A DNA stretch of 32,062 bases from Pseudomonadota bacterium (GTDB lineage Bacteria > Pseudomonadota > Alphaproteobacteria > Micropepsales > Micropepsaceae), in contig JAFECP010000011.1 of assembly GCA_018242105.1 (NCBI GenBank), positions 8,395 to 40,456 on the forward strand, read 5' to 3'. The notes under the pieces were generated by a model that was given only the letters and a program-made list of their open reading frames with translations, was not told the DNA's origin and made no database searches. Below are positions 7,445-15,011 of this stretch, in pieces (the stretch's first letter is position 1; every line of letters begins with the position of its first letter). A program made the translations under genes and the position numbers.

Positions 7445-8438
7445 AAAGCGGCTGTTCAGCTACGACGACATCAACGGCGATCCTGTCGAGACCAAACACA
7501 AAGCGTTGTCGCCATATCTGTTCGATGCGAGCAACCTGCGCGATAGACATTTGGTGGTGAAGGATCAAAATAAATCGCTTTGCGAAATGCCAAAAATGAT
7601 TACCGGCACACAGGCGATCGATGACGGAGAACTCACATTTTCAGAGGATGAAGCGAAAGCTTTCTTGCAATCGGAGCCAGCGGCAGAAAAATTCCTCCGA
7701 CCGTTCTTGGGTGCGGATGAATACATCAACGGCTACGCGCGCCGTATCCTCTATCTCAAAAACGCTCTACCGAATGAACTCCGGGCCATGCCTCATGTCA
7801 CCGAACGAATTCACAAGGTGAGAGAGTTTCGTGCAAAGAGCAAAAGAAAATCGACGTTGGCGGGCGCAGATTGCCCCGCATGGTTCCTTGTGGAAGTCGT
7901 GCCCGAGGCGCCATTCCTTGTCGTCCCGCAAGTCAGTTCCGAACGACGGGACTACATCCCAATCGGCTGGCTCAATCCTCCGATCATTCCGAATGACAAG
8001 CTTCGACTCATTCTCAAGGCGGACTTATGGCAATTCAGCATCCTGACCTCGCGCATGCACATGGCATGGATGCGTGCGATCACCGGTCGTATGAAGAGCG
8101 ATTACATGTATTCGGTGGGCATCGTTTACAATAATTTCCCCTGGCCCGAGGCGAGCGAGGCGCAGAAGGAGAAAATCCGCGCGCTGGCGCAAGCCGTGCT
8201 CGATGCGCGGGCGAAATTTCCCGACGCGACGCTCGCCGATCTTTACGATCCCGATTCCATGCCGCCGGATTTGCGCAAGGCGCATCGCGCGCTCGATGCG
8301 GCGGTGGACGGCCTCTACAAACGCGGCGGCTTCGCCAGCGACCGCGAGCGGGTGGAGCATCTCTTCGCGCTCTATGAGAAGCTGGTGCAGCCGCTGACGG
8401 CGCGCGCAGGCAAAGAAAAGCGCAAGAAGAAAACCTGA
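7185..8438 (+). CDS. MmeI-like restriction-methylation enzyme, C-terminal part with target-recognition domain
   Basis: This is the continuation of the enzyme starting at 5576, shifted by one base across the TCGG tract. Homology resumes at IAFVATNSITQGEQV, the methyltransferase segment after motif IV. It then runs through the target-recognition region (FAWGSDAKGKAHVHVVIIGL onward) to the family C-terminus YSVGIVYNNFPWPE and LADLYDPDSMPPDLRKAH. A GTG at 7185 just before the repeats opens this frame, with a weak purine run (GGACAGG) nine bases upstream. A separate C-terminal fragment of 417 residues is therefore conceivable, but untested. Bases around 7560-7620 are only about 43% G+C by my count, clearly below the flanking genes, which suggests acquisition by transfer. 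Confidence 0.9.
   Translation: MKSVGRSVGRSVQGSGQSCAASIAFVATNSITQGEQVAQLWPLLFSHYGLEISFAHRTFAWGSDAKGKAHVHVVIIGLTKRAFEPLEKRLFSYDDINGDPVETKHKALSPYLFDASNLRDRHLVVKDQNKSLCEMPKMITGTQAIDDGELTFSEDEAKAFLQSEPAAEKFLRPFLGADEYINGYARRILYLKNALPNELRAMPHVTERIHKVREFRAKSKRKSTLAGADCPAWFLVEVVPEAPFLVVPQVSSERRDYIPIGWLNPPIIPNDKLRLILKADLWQFSILTSRMHMAWMRAITGRMKSDYMYSVGIVYNNFPWPEASEAQKEKIRALAQAVLDARAKFPDATLADLYDPDSMPPDLRKAHRALDAAVDGLYKRGGFASDRERVEHLFALYEKLVQPLTARAGKEKRKKKT
7191..7219 (+). repeat. Tetranucleotide simple-sequence repeat, TCGG x7, inside the restriction-methylation gene
   Basis: Seven perfect TCGG units plus one T interrupt the methyltransferase coding sequence between motif IV and FVATNSI. Upstream homology is in the frame of 5576, downstream homology in the frame of 7185. 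The offset equals one base, so six or nine units restore the full-length frame, while seven and eight do not. Slipped-strand mispairing at such tracts is the classic mechanism of phase variation. Confidence 0.95.
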
Positions 8439-8489
8439 GTAGTAACGGGCTGATATTCTTCGCCCTCGCCTCCTTTCCGGCGGAGAAGG

Positions 8490-9365
8490 TCATGTATCGC
8501 CCAGGAATTTCTCGACAGTCTCCATCCACACATCGAACCGGTCGTGATGCGACCAGTGGCCGGCGCCTTCGATGTTCACGAGGCGCGCATTCCTGAGGTG
8601 CGCGATGCGCCCATCCGCCACCGGGTCGGAGGCCCAGCTTTCGGTGCCGCGGATCAGAAGCGTGGGCGCGGCGATGCGCTCCCAGATCTGGCGCTGTTCT
8701 TCCGGCGGCAATCCCGCCGGGCCGCCGCCCATGCGCACGGCCGGATCGAACTTCCACGAATAGGTGCCGTCCTCGTTTTGAATCGCGCCGTGAACGGTCA
8801 GATGCCGCGCCTGTGCGGCGGTGAGATGCTTGTTCTCTTCGGTCATGCGCGCGATGGCGTCTTCGAGCGTTGCGTAGCGGCGCGGGCTGCGGCCCGCATA
8901 TTCGCGCTTCTCCTCGATCCATTTGCGCATGCGTTCGGCGAGCGGCGTTTCGCGCATGCGCTTCAGCATGTTGGGTGACGGGCCCAGCCCTTCGATGGCG
9001 GCGACTTTCTTCACCGTTTCGGGAAACAGGCCCGCATAGAGCAGCGCGATGGAACCGCCCAGCGAATGGGCAATGATGGTGACCGGCGCCATGCGCTTTT
9101 GCAGCACAAGCTGCGCGATGTCGTACACATAGTTGATCTCGTTATAGCCGCCGCCGGCGGCGTGATCGCTGTCGCCATGGCCGCGCAGATCGGGCGCGAC
9201 GATGTGGTAGCGGCCGCGCAGCTTCTCCGCGACCCAATCCCAGTTGCGGCAATGATCGCGGCCGCCATGGATGAGCAGGAGCGGCGGCGCGCCTTCATTG
9301 CCCCAATCGACATAATGAAGTCTGAGCGCCTGCGAGAAATAGAACTGGGAGGTAGGACCCTGCAT
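8490..9365 (-). CDS. Alpha/beta hydrolase
   Basis: This is a cytosolic alpha/beta-fold hydrolase of 291 residues; the substrate is unknown. The oxyanion region LLLIHGGRDHCRNWD, strand-loop APDLRGHGDSD, nucleophile elbow AHSLGG (Ser nucleophile, Ala replacing the first Gly of the usual GXSXG) and C-terminal GAGHWSHHDRFD (catalytic His) are all present. The acid is probably the Asp of SWASDPVAD. The ATG at 9365 is chosen because MQGPTSQFYFSQALRLHYVDWGNE, given here in outline, is the usual family start. A TTG at 9395 would add ten residues. It is convergent with the restriction gene and has no obvious operon partner. Confidence 0.88.
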   Translation of the reverse strand: MQGPTSQFYFSQALRLHYVDWGNEGAPPLLLIHGGRDHCRNWDWVAEKLRGRYHIVAPDLRGHGDSDHAAGGGYNEINYVYDIAQLVLQKRMAPVTIIAHSLGGSIALLYAGLFPETVKKVAAIEGLGPSPNMLKRMRETPLAERMRKWIEEKREYAGRSPRRYATLEDAIARMTEENKHLTAAQARHLTVHGAIQNEDGTYSWKFDPAVRMGGGPAGLPPEEQRQIWERIAAPTLLIRGTESWASDPVADGRIAHLRNARLVNIEGAGHWSHHDRFDVWMETVEKFLGDT

Positions 9366-9455
9366 GAAACCCGGCCAATGTTGGATTGGCTCCAAACATC
9401 GGCCGGTTGCGCGGCAAGCTCAAGCCCTTGCGGCGCAACCGGCGGCCACTGGCCG

Positions 9456-9569
9456 GCCGCAACATCCGGCCATTTCGAACAGGCCTTCTCCGATGACGGC
9501 GGCAAAAGCTGGGAAGTGAACTGGATCGCCGGCGACACGCGGACAAAAGACGAAACCGGCGCGAAATAG
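9456..9569 (+). pseudogene. 3' remnant of a DUF1579-like gene
   Basis: The last codons before the TAG at 9567 read HFEQAFSDDGGKSWEVNW, which resembles the end of small DUF1579-like or SnoaL-like proteins. No matching upstream coding sequence exists: the frame further left is antisense to the hydrolase. It looks like the stump of a deleted gene. The assignment rests on one short motif. Confidence 0.4.
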
Positions 9570-9879
9570 CATCTCGCCATCGTCATTCCCTACGCCGGAA
9601 CGATGTCGGTGAAGACGAAGCCTTCGCGTTCCACCGTCTCGCCGATGGTGACCGGAATCGGCGCCGCGAACATCGGCCCTGCATGGCGGACCGCCGCTTG
9701 CGCAAGATTGCATCATGCGTGGGAGAAGCACGGGACGCGAAATTTCGCGCCATCAGCGCCTTCCGCGCCGGGCTTGCTCTGCCGGCCAATCCCCGCTTGC
9801 CTTCGCGCGGCGGCTCCTTCAGCTTGCGCATCTCAGGGCCGGACAATCAGCACAAACAACAACGGGCGGACGAACACCC
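9570..9879. other. 310-bp stretch without an intact gene
   Basis: No intact gene is supported here. On the minus strand, 9590-9712 encodes a 40-residue stretch (HAGPMFAAPIPVTIGETVER near its middle) that ends in a normal TAG but is cut by an in-frame TGA at 9713-9715. It could be the tail of a decayed minus-strand gene. The final 20 bases hold the ribosome-binding region of the transporter gene at 9880. Confidence 0.35.
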
Positions 9880-11313
9880 ATGACCACTTCCACCGGCGCC
9901 ACCGGCGCGGGCGACTCCCTGAGCGCGTTCCAGGAAAGCAACCGTTCCAAGACATCCTTCATCGGCCATCCGCCGGGCGTGGGCTGGCTGTCATCCGCGG
10001 AATTCTGGGAGCGCTTCGCCTATTACGGCATGCAGGCGCTGCTGGTTCTTTATCTCAGCCACTTCCTGTTCAAGCCGGGGACCATCGAGCATGTGTGGGG
10101 CATCGGCTGGTTCAGCCACGCGCTGGAATCGCTCTATGGCAAGCTGGACTATGCGGCGCTCGCATCCGCCGTCGTCGGCTTCTATTCGGCGACGGTCTAT
10201 CTGACGCCCATTCTCGGCGGTTACATCGCCGACCGGCTGATCGGGCGCACCTGGACGGTCGCCATCGGCGCCAGCATGATGGCGGCGGGATATTTCCTGC
10301 TCTGCGTCGAGCAGACATTCCTCATCGGCATCTTCGCGCTTCTGTTCGGCGTCGGCTGCTTCAAGGGCAATATCGCAGCCCAAGTTGGCGACCTCTACAC
10401 GATCGACGATCCGCGCCGCGCGGACGGCTTTCAGGTGTATTTCCTCGGCATCCAGATCGCGGTGATCATCGCGCCGCTCATCACCGGCACATTGGGTGAA
10501 AAAGTCGGCTGGACATGGGGCTTCGCCTCCGCGGGCGTCGGCATCCTTATCGGGCTCGTCATCTATCTCTTCGGCCGCTACTCCTATCCGCCCGAATTGC
10601 TCGCGCAGCGCAAAGGCACCGCGAAAGCGGATCGCCCCGCATTGAGCCGCCGCGATTGGGGCGTTGTCGCGATCCTGGTGGTGCTGCTGCCGGTGCTGGC
10701 GATGGCGGCGGTGGGCAATCAGCAGATCTTCAACGCCTATCTCATCTGGTCCGAGAAGAACTACGATCTGGCGATGTTCGGCGGCACGATGCCGACGAGC
10801 TGGATGTTCTCCATCGACGCGGTGGTGAGCACCTTTCTGATGATCGGCGTCATCGCCTTCTGGCGCTGGTACGGCCGCCATTGGCAAGAGCCGGCGGAAA
10901 TCACCAAGATCCTGATCGGCACGGCGATCAGCGCCTTCGCGCCGCTGACGCTGGCGCTGTTCTCACAGATCGTCGCGCAGACCGGCCATCCGGTGCCGTT
11001 GTGGTGGGCGATAGCGTTCCACGTCATCAACGACACCGGCTTCTCGATGGTGTTCCCGGTGGGACTGGCGCTTTATTCGCGCGCCGCGCCCAAAGGATTG
11101 GGCGGCATCATGATCGCGATCTACTATCTGCACCTCTTCATCGGCAACAATCTGATCGGCTATCTGGGCGGCTTGCTGGACAAGATGTCCGGCTTCCAGT
11201 TCTGGCTGCTGCATAGCGCGATCATCGGCGTTGCGGCGGTGCTTCTGCTGCTGGCGCGGATTTTCCTCGGCCATTATCTGGCGCCCACAAAAGCGGATGT
11301 GGCGGCGGCTTAA
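9880..11313 (+). CDS. POT/PTR-family proton-coupled oligopeptide transporter
   Basis: This is an inner-membrane MFS transporter of the POT family, importing di- and tripeptides with protons. The 477-residue protein starts with a short Ser/Thr-rich tail. The first helix then carries the ExxER proton-coupling motif (EFWERFAYYGMQALLVLYLS, about residues 42-61). Later come GGYIADRLIGRTWTV, the POT signature region GCFKGNIAAQVGDLY and QVYFLGIQIAVIIAPLITG, and about twelve to fourteen membrane segments in total. The ATG at 9880 is preceded by GGGCGGA. An open frame extends upstream to 9715 but lacks homology. It is a single gene with no clear operon. Confidence 0.9.
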   Translation: MTTSTGATGAGDSLSAFQESNRSKTSFIGHPPGVGWLSSAEFWERFAYYGMQALLVLYLSHFLFKPGTIEHVWGIGWFSHALESLYGKLDYAALASAVVGFYSATVYLTPILGGYIADRLIGRTWTVAIGASMMAAGYFLLCVEQTFLIGIFALLFGVGCFKGNIAAQVGDLYTIDDPRRADGFQVYFLGIQIAVIIAPLITGTLGEKVGWTWGFASAGVGILIGLVIYLFGRYSYPPELLAQRKGTAKADRPALSRRDWGVVAILVVLLPVLAMAAVGNQQIFNAYLIWSEKNYDLAMFGGTMPTSWMFSIDAVVSTFLMIGVIAFWRWYGRHWQEPAEITKILIGTAISAFAPLTLALFSQIVAQTGHPVPLWWAIAFHVINDTGFSMVFPVGLALYSRAAPKGLGGIMIAIYYLHLFIGNNLIGYLGGLLDKMSGFQFWLLHSAIIGVAAVLLLLARIFLGHYLAPTKADVAAA

Positions 11314-11316
11314 GCT

Positions 11317-11733
11317 TTAACCGCCATAAGCGCGATCGACAGCGGCGTCGGCCTGCATCATCGCGTCGTCGACCGCCTGGCGATAGCAGGACGGCGCGCC
11401 ATCCGACACGGTGATGGGATAGCGGTTGTCCAGCCGCTGGCACAGCCTGCGCGCGGCGACGAAGATGCGCGTGTGCAGCTTGCGCACGCCCCAATCCGTC
11501 GTGAGATCCAGATCGTCATAACGCACCGGCGCGGAAAGGCCGACATCCACGATCGGCGCGCCGATGGTGCTGCGCTGCGGCGTGTAATGGCGCATGCGCG
11601 GCGCCTGAACGATGACGTCTTGCGGGCTCGCGCCCGGCGCGCCGTAGCCATAGTCCTGCGCGGCGGCGGGAAGCGCGGCGAGGCCGGCGGCGAACGCGCC
11701 CGCGAGCAGTGCGGTTTTGACGGACATTCTCAT
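11317..11733 (-). CDS. UrcA family secreted protein (copy 1)
   Basis: This 138-residue exported protein belongs to the uncharacterised UrcA family, common in alphaproteobacteria. The ATG at 11733 follows AAAGGAA at good distance and opens a signal peptide (MRMSVKTALLAGAFAAGLAA, cleavage near AAAQDY). The mature part has VRYDDLDLTTDWGVRKLHTR, which is the family core, then a Cys pair (RRLCQRL and PSCYRQAV) likely to form a disulfide. The stop lies 3 bases beyond the end of the transporter gene (convergent). Function is unknown. It is a paralogue of the next gene. Confidence 0.8.
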   Translation of the reverse strand: MRMSVKTALLAGAFAAGLAALPAAAQDYGYGAPGASPQDVIVQAPRMRHYTPQRSTIGAPIVDVGLSAPVRYDDLDLTTDWGVRKLHTRIFVAARRLCQRLDNRYPITVSDGAPSCYRQAVDDAMMQADAAVDRAYGG

Positions 11734-11809
11734 CGTCTGTTCCTTTCGCGAACCCTCACGCGCTGACGAACGCCGGAAATGCCGGCATTCGCCTGTCGCG
11801 GGAGCGGCA

Positions 11810-12232
11810 TCAATCTTCGTAGCGGCGGTCGCGCGCATCGCGGATCGCGGAATTGGCGCGCAACTCGCCGTTCTGCAGCGCGGTCTTGTAGCAATTCGTT
11901 CCGGTCTGCTGATAAACCGGATAGGCCTCGGCAAGACGGGTGCATGTCGTCTGCGCCGCGTCGCGCACGCGCAGCTTCAAGGCATGCGCGCCGCGCCATG
12001 TGCGCAGGTTGAGATCGTCATAAGGCACATTCGTGGACAGGGAGATTTTTTCCAGCGGGCCGTTCAGGCGCTGGCCATCCGCATGGGTGTTGAAACGCGG
12101 AGCGATGACCTGGATGCTTTCTTCGCCGTTATTGCCGTAGTCCTGCGCGCTGGCTGCCGACGCCGCGAACGCCAAAGCGGCGGCACCGGCAAGAATCGCG
12201 GCGCGTGACGGAAATTTCATGGAACCGGACAT
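11810..12232 (-). CDS. UrcA family secreted protein (copy 2)
   Basis: This 140-residue paralogue of the gene at 11317 lies 76 bases upstream on the same strand. The start ATG at 12232 has GAGGAG nine bases upstream; the ATG at 12220 is an alternative. A signal peptide (AAILAGAAALAFAASAASAQ) precedes the core motif VPYDDLNLRTWRGAHALKLR and the paired Cys (TTCTRL, NCYKTAL). The shared Y/DDL, W-G and two-Cys pattern marks a tandem duplication. No function is established for the family. Confidence 0.8.
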   Translation of the reverse strand: MSGSMKFPSRAAILAGAAALAFAASAASAQDYGNNGEESIQVIAPRFNTHADGQRLNGPLEKISLSTNVPYDDLNLRTWRGAHALKLRVRDAAQTTCTRLAEAYPVYQQTGTNCYKTALQNGELRANSAIRDARDRRYED

Positions 12233-12399
12233 GGATATGCTCCTCTCTTTGCCCTTGAGAAAACGCCCCGTCTGCGGCCCGGTTTCCGGAGGAACTAAGG
12301 TCTCATTGTGACGCGAAGGCTGTGATCGCCCCGGATTGCAAGCGCTTAACCGTGCGCGCAAAGATGGCGCATCACTTGGCTTCAACATTGGGGACTTTC

Positions 12400-12600
12400 A
12401 TGACGAAATTCTTCGCAGTGATTTTTGCTGTCGGCGTCAGCATGGCTGGGATTTCCGCAGCCGACGCCGCCGGCGGTTGCGGCATCGGCTGGCATCGCGG
12501 TCCGCACGGCGGCTGCCTGCGCAACTATGTGCATCCGGCAATGCATGTCTGCCCGCGCGGTTATCATCTGGGCCCGTACGGCCACTGCCGCGGAAACTGA
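12400..12600 (+). CDS. Small secreted Cys/Gly/His-rich protein (GCG/CRPN-like)
   Basis: This is a 66-residue product with an N-terminal signal peptide (MTKFFAVIFAVGVSMAGISA, cleavage near ADA). The mature part has two related halves: GGCGIGWHRGPHGGC and HVCPRGYHLGPYGHC. Each has a Cys, then G-(W/Y)-H, then a Cys. This resembles small alphaproteobacterial exported proteins with the GCG-x-(W/F)-H-R-G-P-x-G-G-C motif. The ATG at 12400 is preferred (GGGGA seven bases upstream); a frame from 12322 adds an unlikely leader. It is followed by a strong terminator. Possible metal binding through Cys/His is a guess. Confidence 0.7.
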   Translation: MTKFFAVIFAVGVSMAGISAADAAGGCGIGWHRGPHGGCLRNYVHPAMHVCPRGYHLGPYGHCRGN

Positions 12601-12628
12601 GCGGTTCGATATAGCGAGACTGAAAAAG

Positions 12629-12655
12629 CGGCGCCTTTCGGGGCGCCGTTTTTTT
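12629..12655 (+). terminator. Rho-independent terminator after the small secreted protein
   Basis: A perfect 7-bp stem CGGCGCC/GGCGCCG (12629-12635 with 12642-12648) encloses a 6-base loop and is followed by seven T residues. It lies 28 bases after the stop at 12600. Confidence 0.9.
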
Positions 12656-12735
12656 GCCTGCGCCGCGCCGCCTTCATGGCCTGCGCGCCCGCGCCGCATC
12701 GCTGCCCCTTGCAATTACTTTGGAATATTTCTAAG

Positions 12736-12758
12736 TATCATTCGCATATAAGGTGATA
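12736..12758 (+). promoter_or_regulatory. Possible ahpC promoter/operator
   Basis: An AT-rich patch in the ahpC leader carries a TATAAG (12747-12752), a 5/6 match to a -10 element. It lies inside the inverted pair TATCA-N13-TGATA (12736-12740, 12754-12758). The -35 is not clear. An OxyR- or iron-type regulator site would make sense for peroxide defence, but no known consensus is matched with confidence. Confidence 0.3.
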
Positions 12759-12807
12759 AACCTCTCCACTCCCGCCCGGAAACCCGGGCTTTTTGAAGGA
12801 AAAAACG

Positions 12808-13347
12808 ATGCTGACCGTTGGCGACAAATTCCCCCAATTCGAACTGAAGGGCGTCGTTTCGACCGACCCCAACACCGCCTTCCGCGATTTCGACAACGCC
12901 TCGGATGCGGGCAAATGGAAGGTCGTGTTCTTCTGGCCGAAGGACTTCACCTTCGTCTGCCCGACCGAGATCGCCGGCTTCGGCGCGCTGAACGGCGAGT
13001 TCAAAGATCGCGACGCGGTGATCTATGGCGTCTCGATCGACAGCGAATTCGTGCATCTGGCCTGGCGGCAGAACCATGCCGATCTGAAGACCCTGCCCTT
13101 CGCGATGCTCTCCGATGTGAAGCGCGAGCTTTCCACCGCGCTGGGCGTGCTCGACAAGGACAGCGGCGTCGCCACGCGCGCGACCTTCATCGCCGATCCG
13201 GACGGCATCATCCGCTTTGCCTATGTCACCGATATGAGCGTCGGCCGCAATCCGCAGGAAGTGCTGCGCGTGCTGGATGCGCTGCAAACGGACGAGCTTT
13301 GCCCCTGCAACTGGCGGAAGGGCGAAGAGGTTCTGAAGGCGGCGTAA
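12808..13347 (+). CDS. ahpC: Alkyl hydroperoxide reductase AhpC (2-Cys peroxiredoxin)
   Basis: AhpC reduces organic peroxides, H2O2 and peroxynitrite in the cytosol. The 179-residue protein has the peroxidatic Cys in FTFVCPTEI (about residue 50) and the resolving region DELCPCNW near the C-terminus. The CPC form is typical of AhpC enzymes that are paired with AhpD rather than AhpF. The ATG at 12808 follows AAGGAAAAAACG; a TTG-type frame from 12793 is discarded. The gene for its reductant, ahpD, follows 137 bases downstream, separated by a large inverted repeat. Confidence 0.94.
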   Translation: MLTVGDKFPQFELKGVVSTDPNTAFRDFDNASDAGKWKVVFFWPKDFTFVCPTEIAGFGALNGEFKDRDAVIYGVSIDSEFVHLAWRQNHADLKTLPFAMLSDVKRELSTALGVLDKDSGVATRATFIADPDGIIRFAYVTDMSVGRNPQEVLRVLDALQTDELCPCNWRKGEEVLKAA

Positions 13348-13351
13348 TAAC

Positions 13352-13461
13352 TGTCATCCCGGCCAGCGAGCACAGCGAGCGTGAGCCGGGACCCATCGGG
13401 GAGGCTGCGCGATGGGTCCCGGCTCAGCGCGATGCTCACGCATCGCTTGGCCGGGATGACA
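13352..13461. repeat. 110-bp inverted repeat between ahpC and ahpD
   Basis: The outer arms TGTCATCCCGGCC (13352-13364) and GGCCGGGATGACA (13449-13461) are perfectly complementary. Nested inside is a 15-bp perfect pair, GAGCCGGGACCCATC with GATGGGTCCCGGCTC. A second element with nearly the same outer arms is at 29256-29415. It looks like a dispersed intergenic repeat. As RNA it would form a long hairpin that could modulate ahpD expression. Confidence 0.9.
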
Positions 13462-13484
13462 ATTTTAGTTTGAAGGAAAAAACC

Positions 13485-14036
13485 ATGTCTCTCGAAGATC
13501 TGAAGAACCGCCTTCCCGATTACGCGAAGGATCTGAAACTCAATCTCTCCTCGCTCGCCGCCGAGCCGTCGCTGAACGATCAGCAGCGCGCGGGCACGTT
13601 CGTGGCCACGGCGCTGGCTTCGCGCAATGCCGATGTGACGCGCGCGATCCTTGGCGAATTCGCGCCCAAACTTTCCCCCGAAGCGCTGGATGCGGCGCGC
13701 GCGGCGGCCAGCATCATGGCGATGAACAACATCTATTACCGCTTCACCCATCTGGCCTCGTCGCCGGATTACCGTTCGCTGCCGGCCAAGCTGCGCATGA
13801 ACGCGATCGGCAAGCCGGGCGTGGACAAAGCGGACTTCGAACTGTGGTCGCTGGCCGTCTCCGCCATCAATGGCTGCGGCATGTGCATCGACAGCCATGA
13901 GAAGGTTCTGCGCAATGCGGGCATCGCCGCCGAGCAGATCCAGAGCGCGGTCCGCATCGCTTCGGTGGTCCACGCCGCCGCCGCGACGCTGGACGGCGTT
14001 GCGGTGGAAGCAGAGCTTCCGGCGCAAGCCGCCTAA
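13485..14036 (+). CDS. ahpD: Alkylhydroperoxidase AhpD
   Basis: AhpD is a thioredoxin-like disulfide reductase that regenerates AhpC using dihydrolipoamide-linked electrons, as in mycobacteria. The 183-residue all-helical protein carries the CXXC active site in [15 protein letters not shown] with the following His of the AhpD motif, and the His/Asp-rich helix is intact. Length matches the family. The ATG at 13485 follows GAAGGAAAAAACC, the same leader style as ahpC, which suggests coordinated translation. It ends 46 bases before the next gene on the same strand. Confidence 0.93.
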   Translation: MSLEDLKNRLPDYAKDLKLNLSSLAAEPSLNDQQRAGTFVATALASRNADVTRAILGEFAPKLSPEALDAARAAASIMAMNNIYYRFTHLASSPDYRSLPAKLRMNAIGKPGVDKADFELWSLAVSAINGCGMCIDSHEKVLRNAGIAAEQIQSAVRIASVVHAAAATLDGVAVEAELPAQAA

Positions 14037-14082
14037 TTCCCGCCGGAATGTTCCCCATGATGCTCTCCAACCGGAGGGCATC

Positions 14083-14931
14083 ATGAAATTTCTCGCCGCT
14101 TTCGCCGCACTGGCTTTCGCATCCGCGGCGCAAGCTGCCGTTCCCGCGGAATGGACGGCGCCGCAGGCGCCTTTCCGCATTATCGGCAACACTTATTATG
14201 TCGGCACCAAGGATCTGGCGGTCTATCTCATTGCCTCGCCCAAAGGCGACGTGCTGATCGACGGCGCGCTGGTGCAGACCGTGCCGCAGATCGAGAAGAA
14301 CATCGCGGCGCTGGGATTCAAGCTCTCCGGCATCAAGCTGATTCTCAACACCCACGCCCATTACGATCACGCCGCGGGCCTTGCGCAGTTGAAAAAAGAC
14401 ACCGGCGCACGCTTCGACGCCAGCGCCGGCGACAAGCCGATCCTGGAAGCCGGCGCCATCAGCTTCGGGCCGACGGCGAATGTGCATTATCCGCCGGTGA
14501 CGGTGGACCATGTGGTGAAGGACGGCGAAACGGTGAGCGCGGGCGACGTGCATCTCACCGCGCATCTGACACCGGGGCACACGCCGGGCTGCACAAGCTG
14601 GACGTGGAATGAAACCGAGAGCGGCAAAACCTATCGCGTGATCGACATCTGCAGCGTGTCCGTTGCGGGCAATCCGCTGGTGAACAACAAAGCCTATCCG
14701 CGCATCGTGGAAGACTATCGCGCCAGCATCGCGAAGTTGAAAGCGATGCACGCGGATGTGTTCCTGGCGCCGCATGCAGGCTTCTACGATCCGCAGGGCA
14801 AGGAAGCGGCGCGAAAAGCGGGCAGGCCAAATCCCTTTGTCGATTCCGCCGCCCTGCAAAACTTCATGGCGAAAGCGGAAGCCGCCTTCGACAAGGAGTT
14901 GGCGCGGCAGCAGGCGGGGGAGAAGCCCTGA
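14083..14931 (+). CDS. Subclass B3-type metallo-beta-lactamase fold protein (secreted)
   Basis: This is a 282-residue exported protein; the signal peptide is MKFLAAFAALAFASAAQAA. Zinc ligands of the subclass B3 pattern are visible: His91-X-His93-X-Asp95-His96 (THAHYDHAAG), His166 in the TPGHTPGCTSWTW block and His231 in LAPHAGFYD. There is no Zn1-site substitution, so hydrolysis of beta-lactams, including carbapenems, is plausible. B3-like enzymes from environmental bacteria vary greatly in activity, and some act on other substrates. GGAGG lies just upstream of the ATG. It follows ahpCD on the same strand and precedes a cupredoxin. Confidence 0.85.
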   Translation: MKFLAAFAALAFASAAQAAVPAEWTAPQAPFRIIGNTYYVGTKDLAVYLIASPKGDVLIDGALVQTVPQIEKNIAALGFKLSGIKLILNTHAHYDHAAGLAQLKKDTGARFDASAGDKPILEAGAISFGPTANVHYPPVTVDHVVKDGETVSAGDVHLTAHLTPGHTPGCTSWTWNETESGKTYRVIDICSVSVAGNPLVNNKAYPRIVEDYRASIAKLKAMHADVFLAPHAGFYDPQGKEAARKAGRPNPFVDSAALQNFMAKAEAAFDKELARQQAGEKP

Positions 14932-15011
14932 GATTTACGCGGTACGGGTTTGAGAATTCTATAGAGTTGAGAGCGCACCGCGAACAGCGGTTCCTGTTTC
15001 GAGGAAACATC

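Noticed and set aside
5576-8438. Simple decay (pseudogene) of the restriction enzyme
   Set aside because: The only lesion is at a perfect seven-unit tetranucleotide tract, and both sides keep all family motifs, so phase variation is the better reading.
9583-9846. 87-codon minus-strand frame
   Set aside because: Highly basic Arg/Ser-rich translation with no domain; the frame next to it gives a more protein-like stretch, so neither is called a gene.
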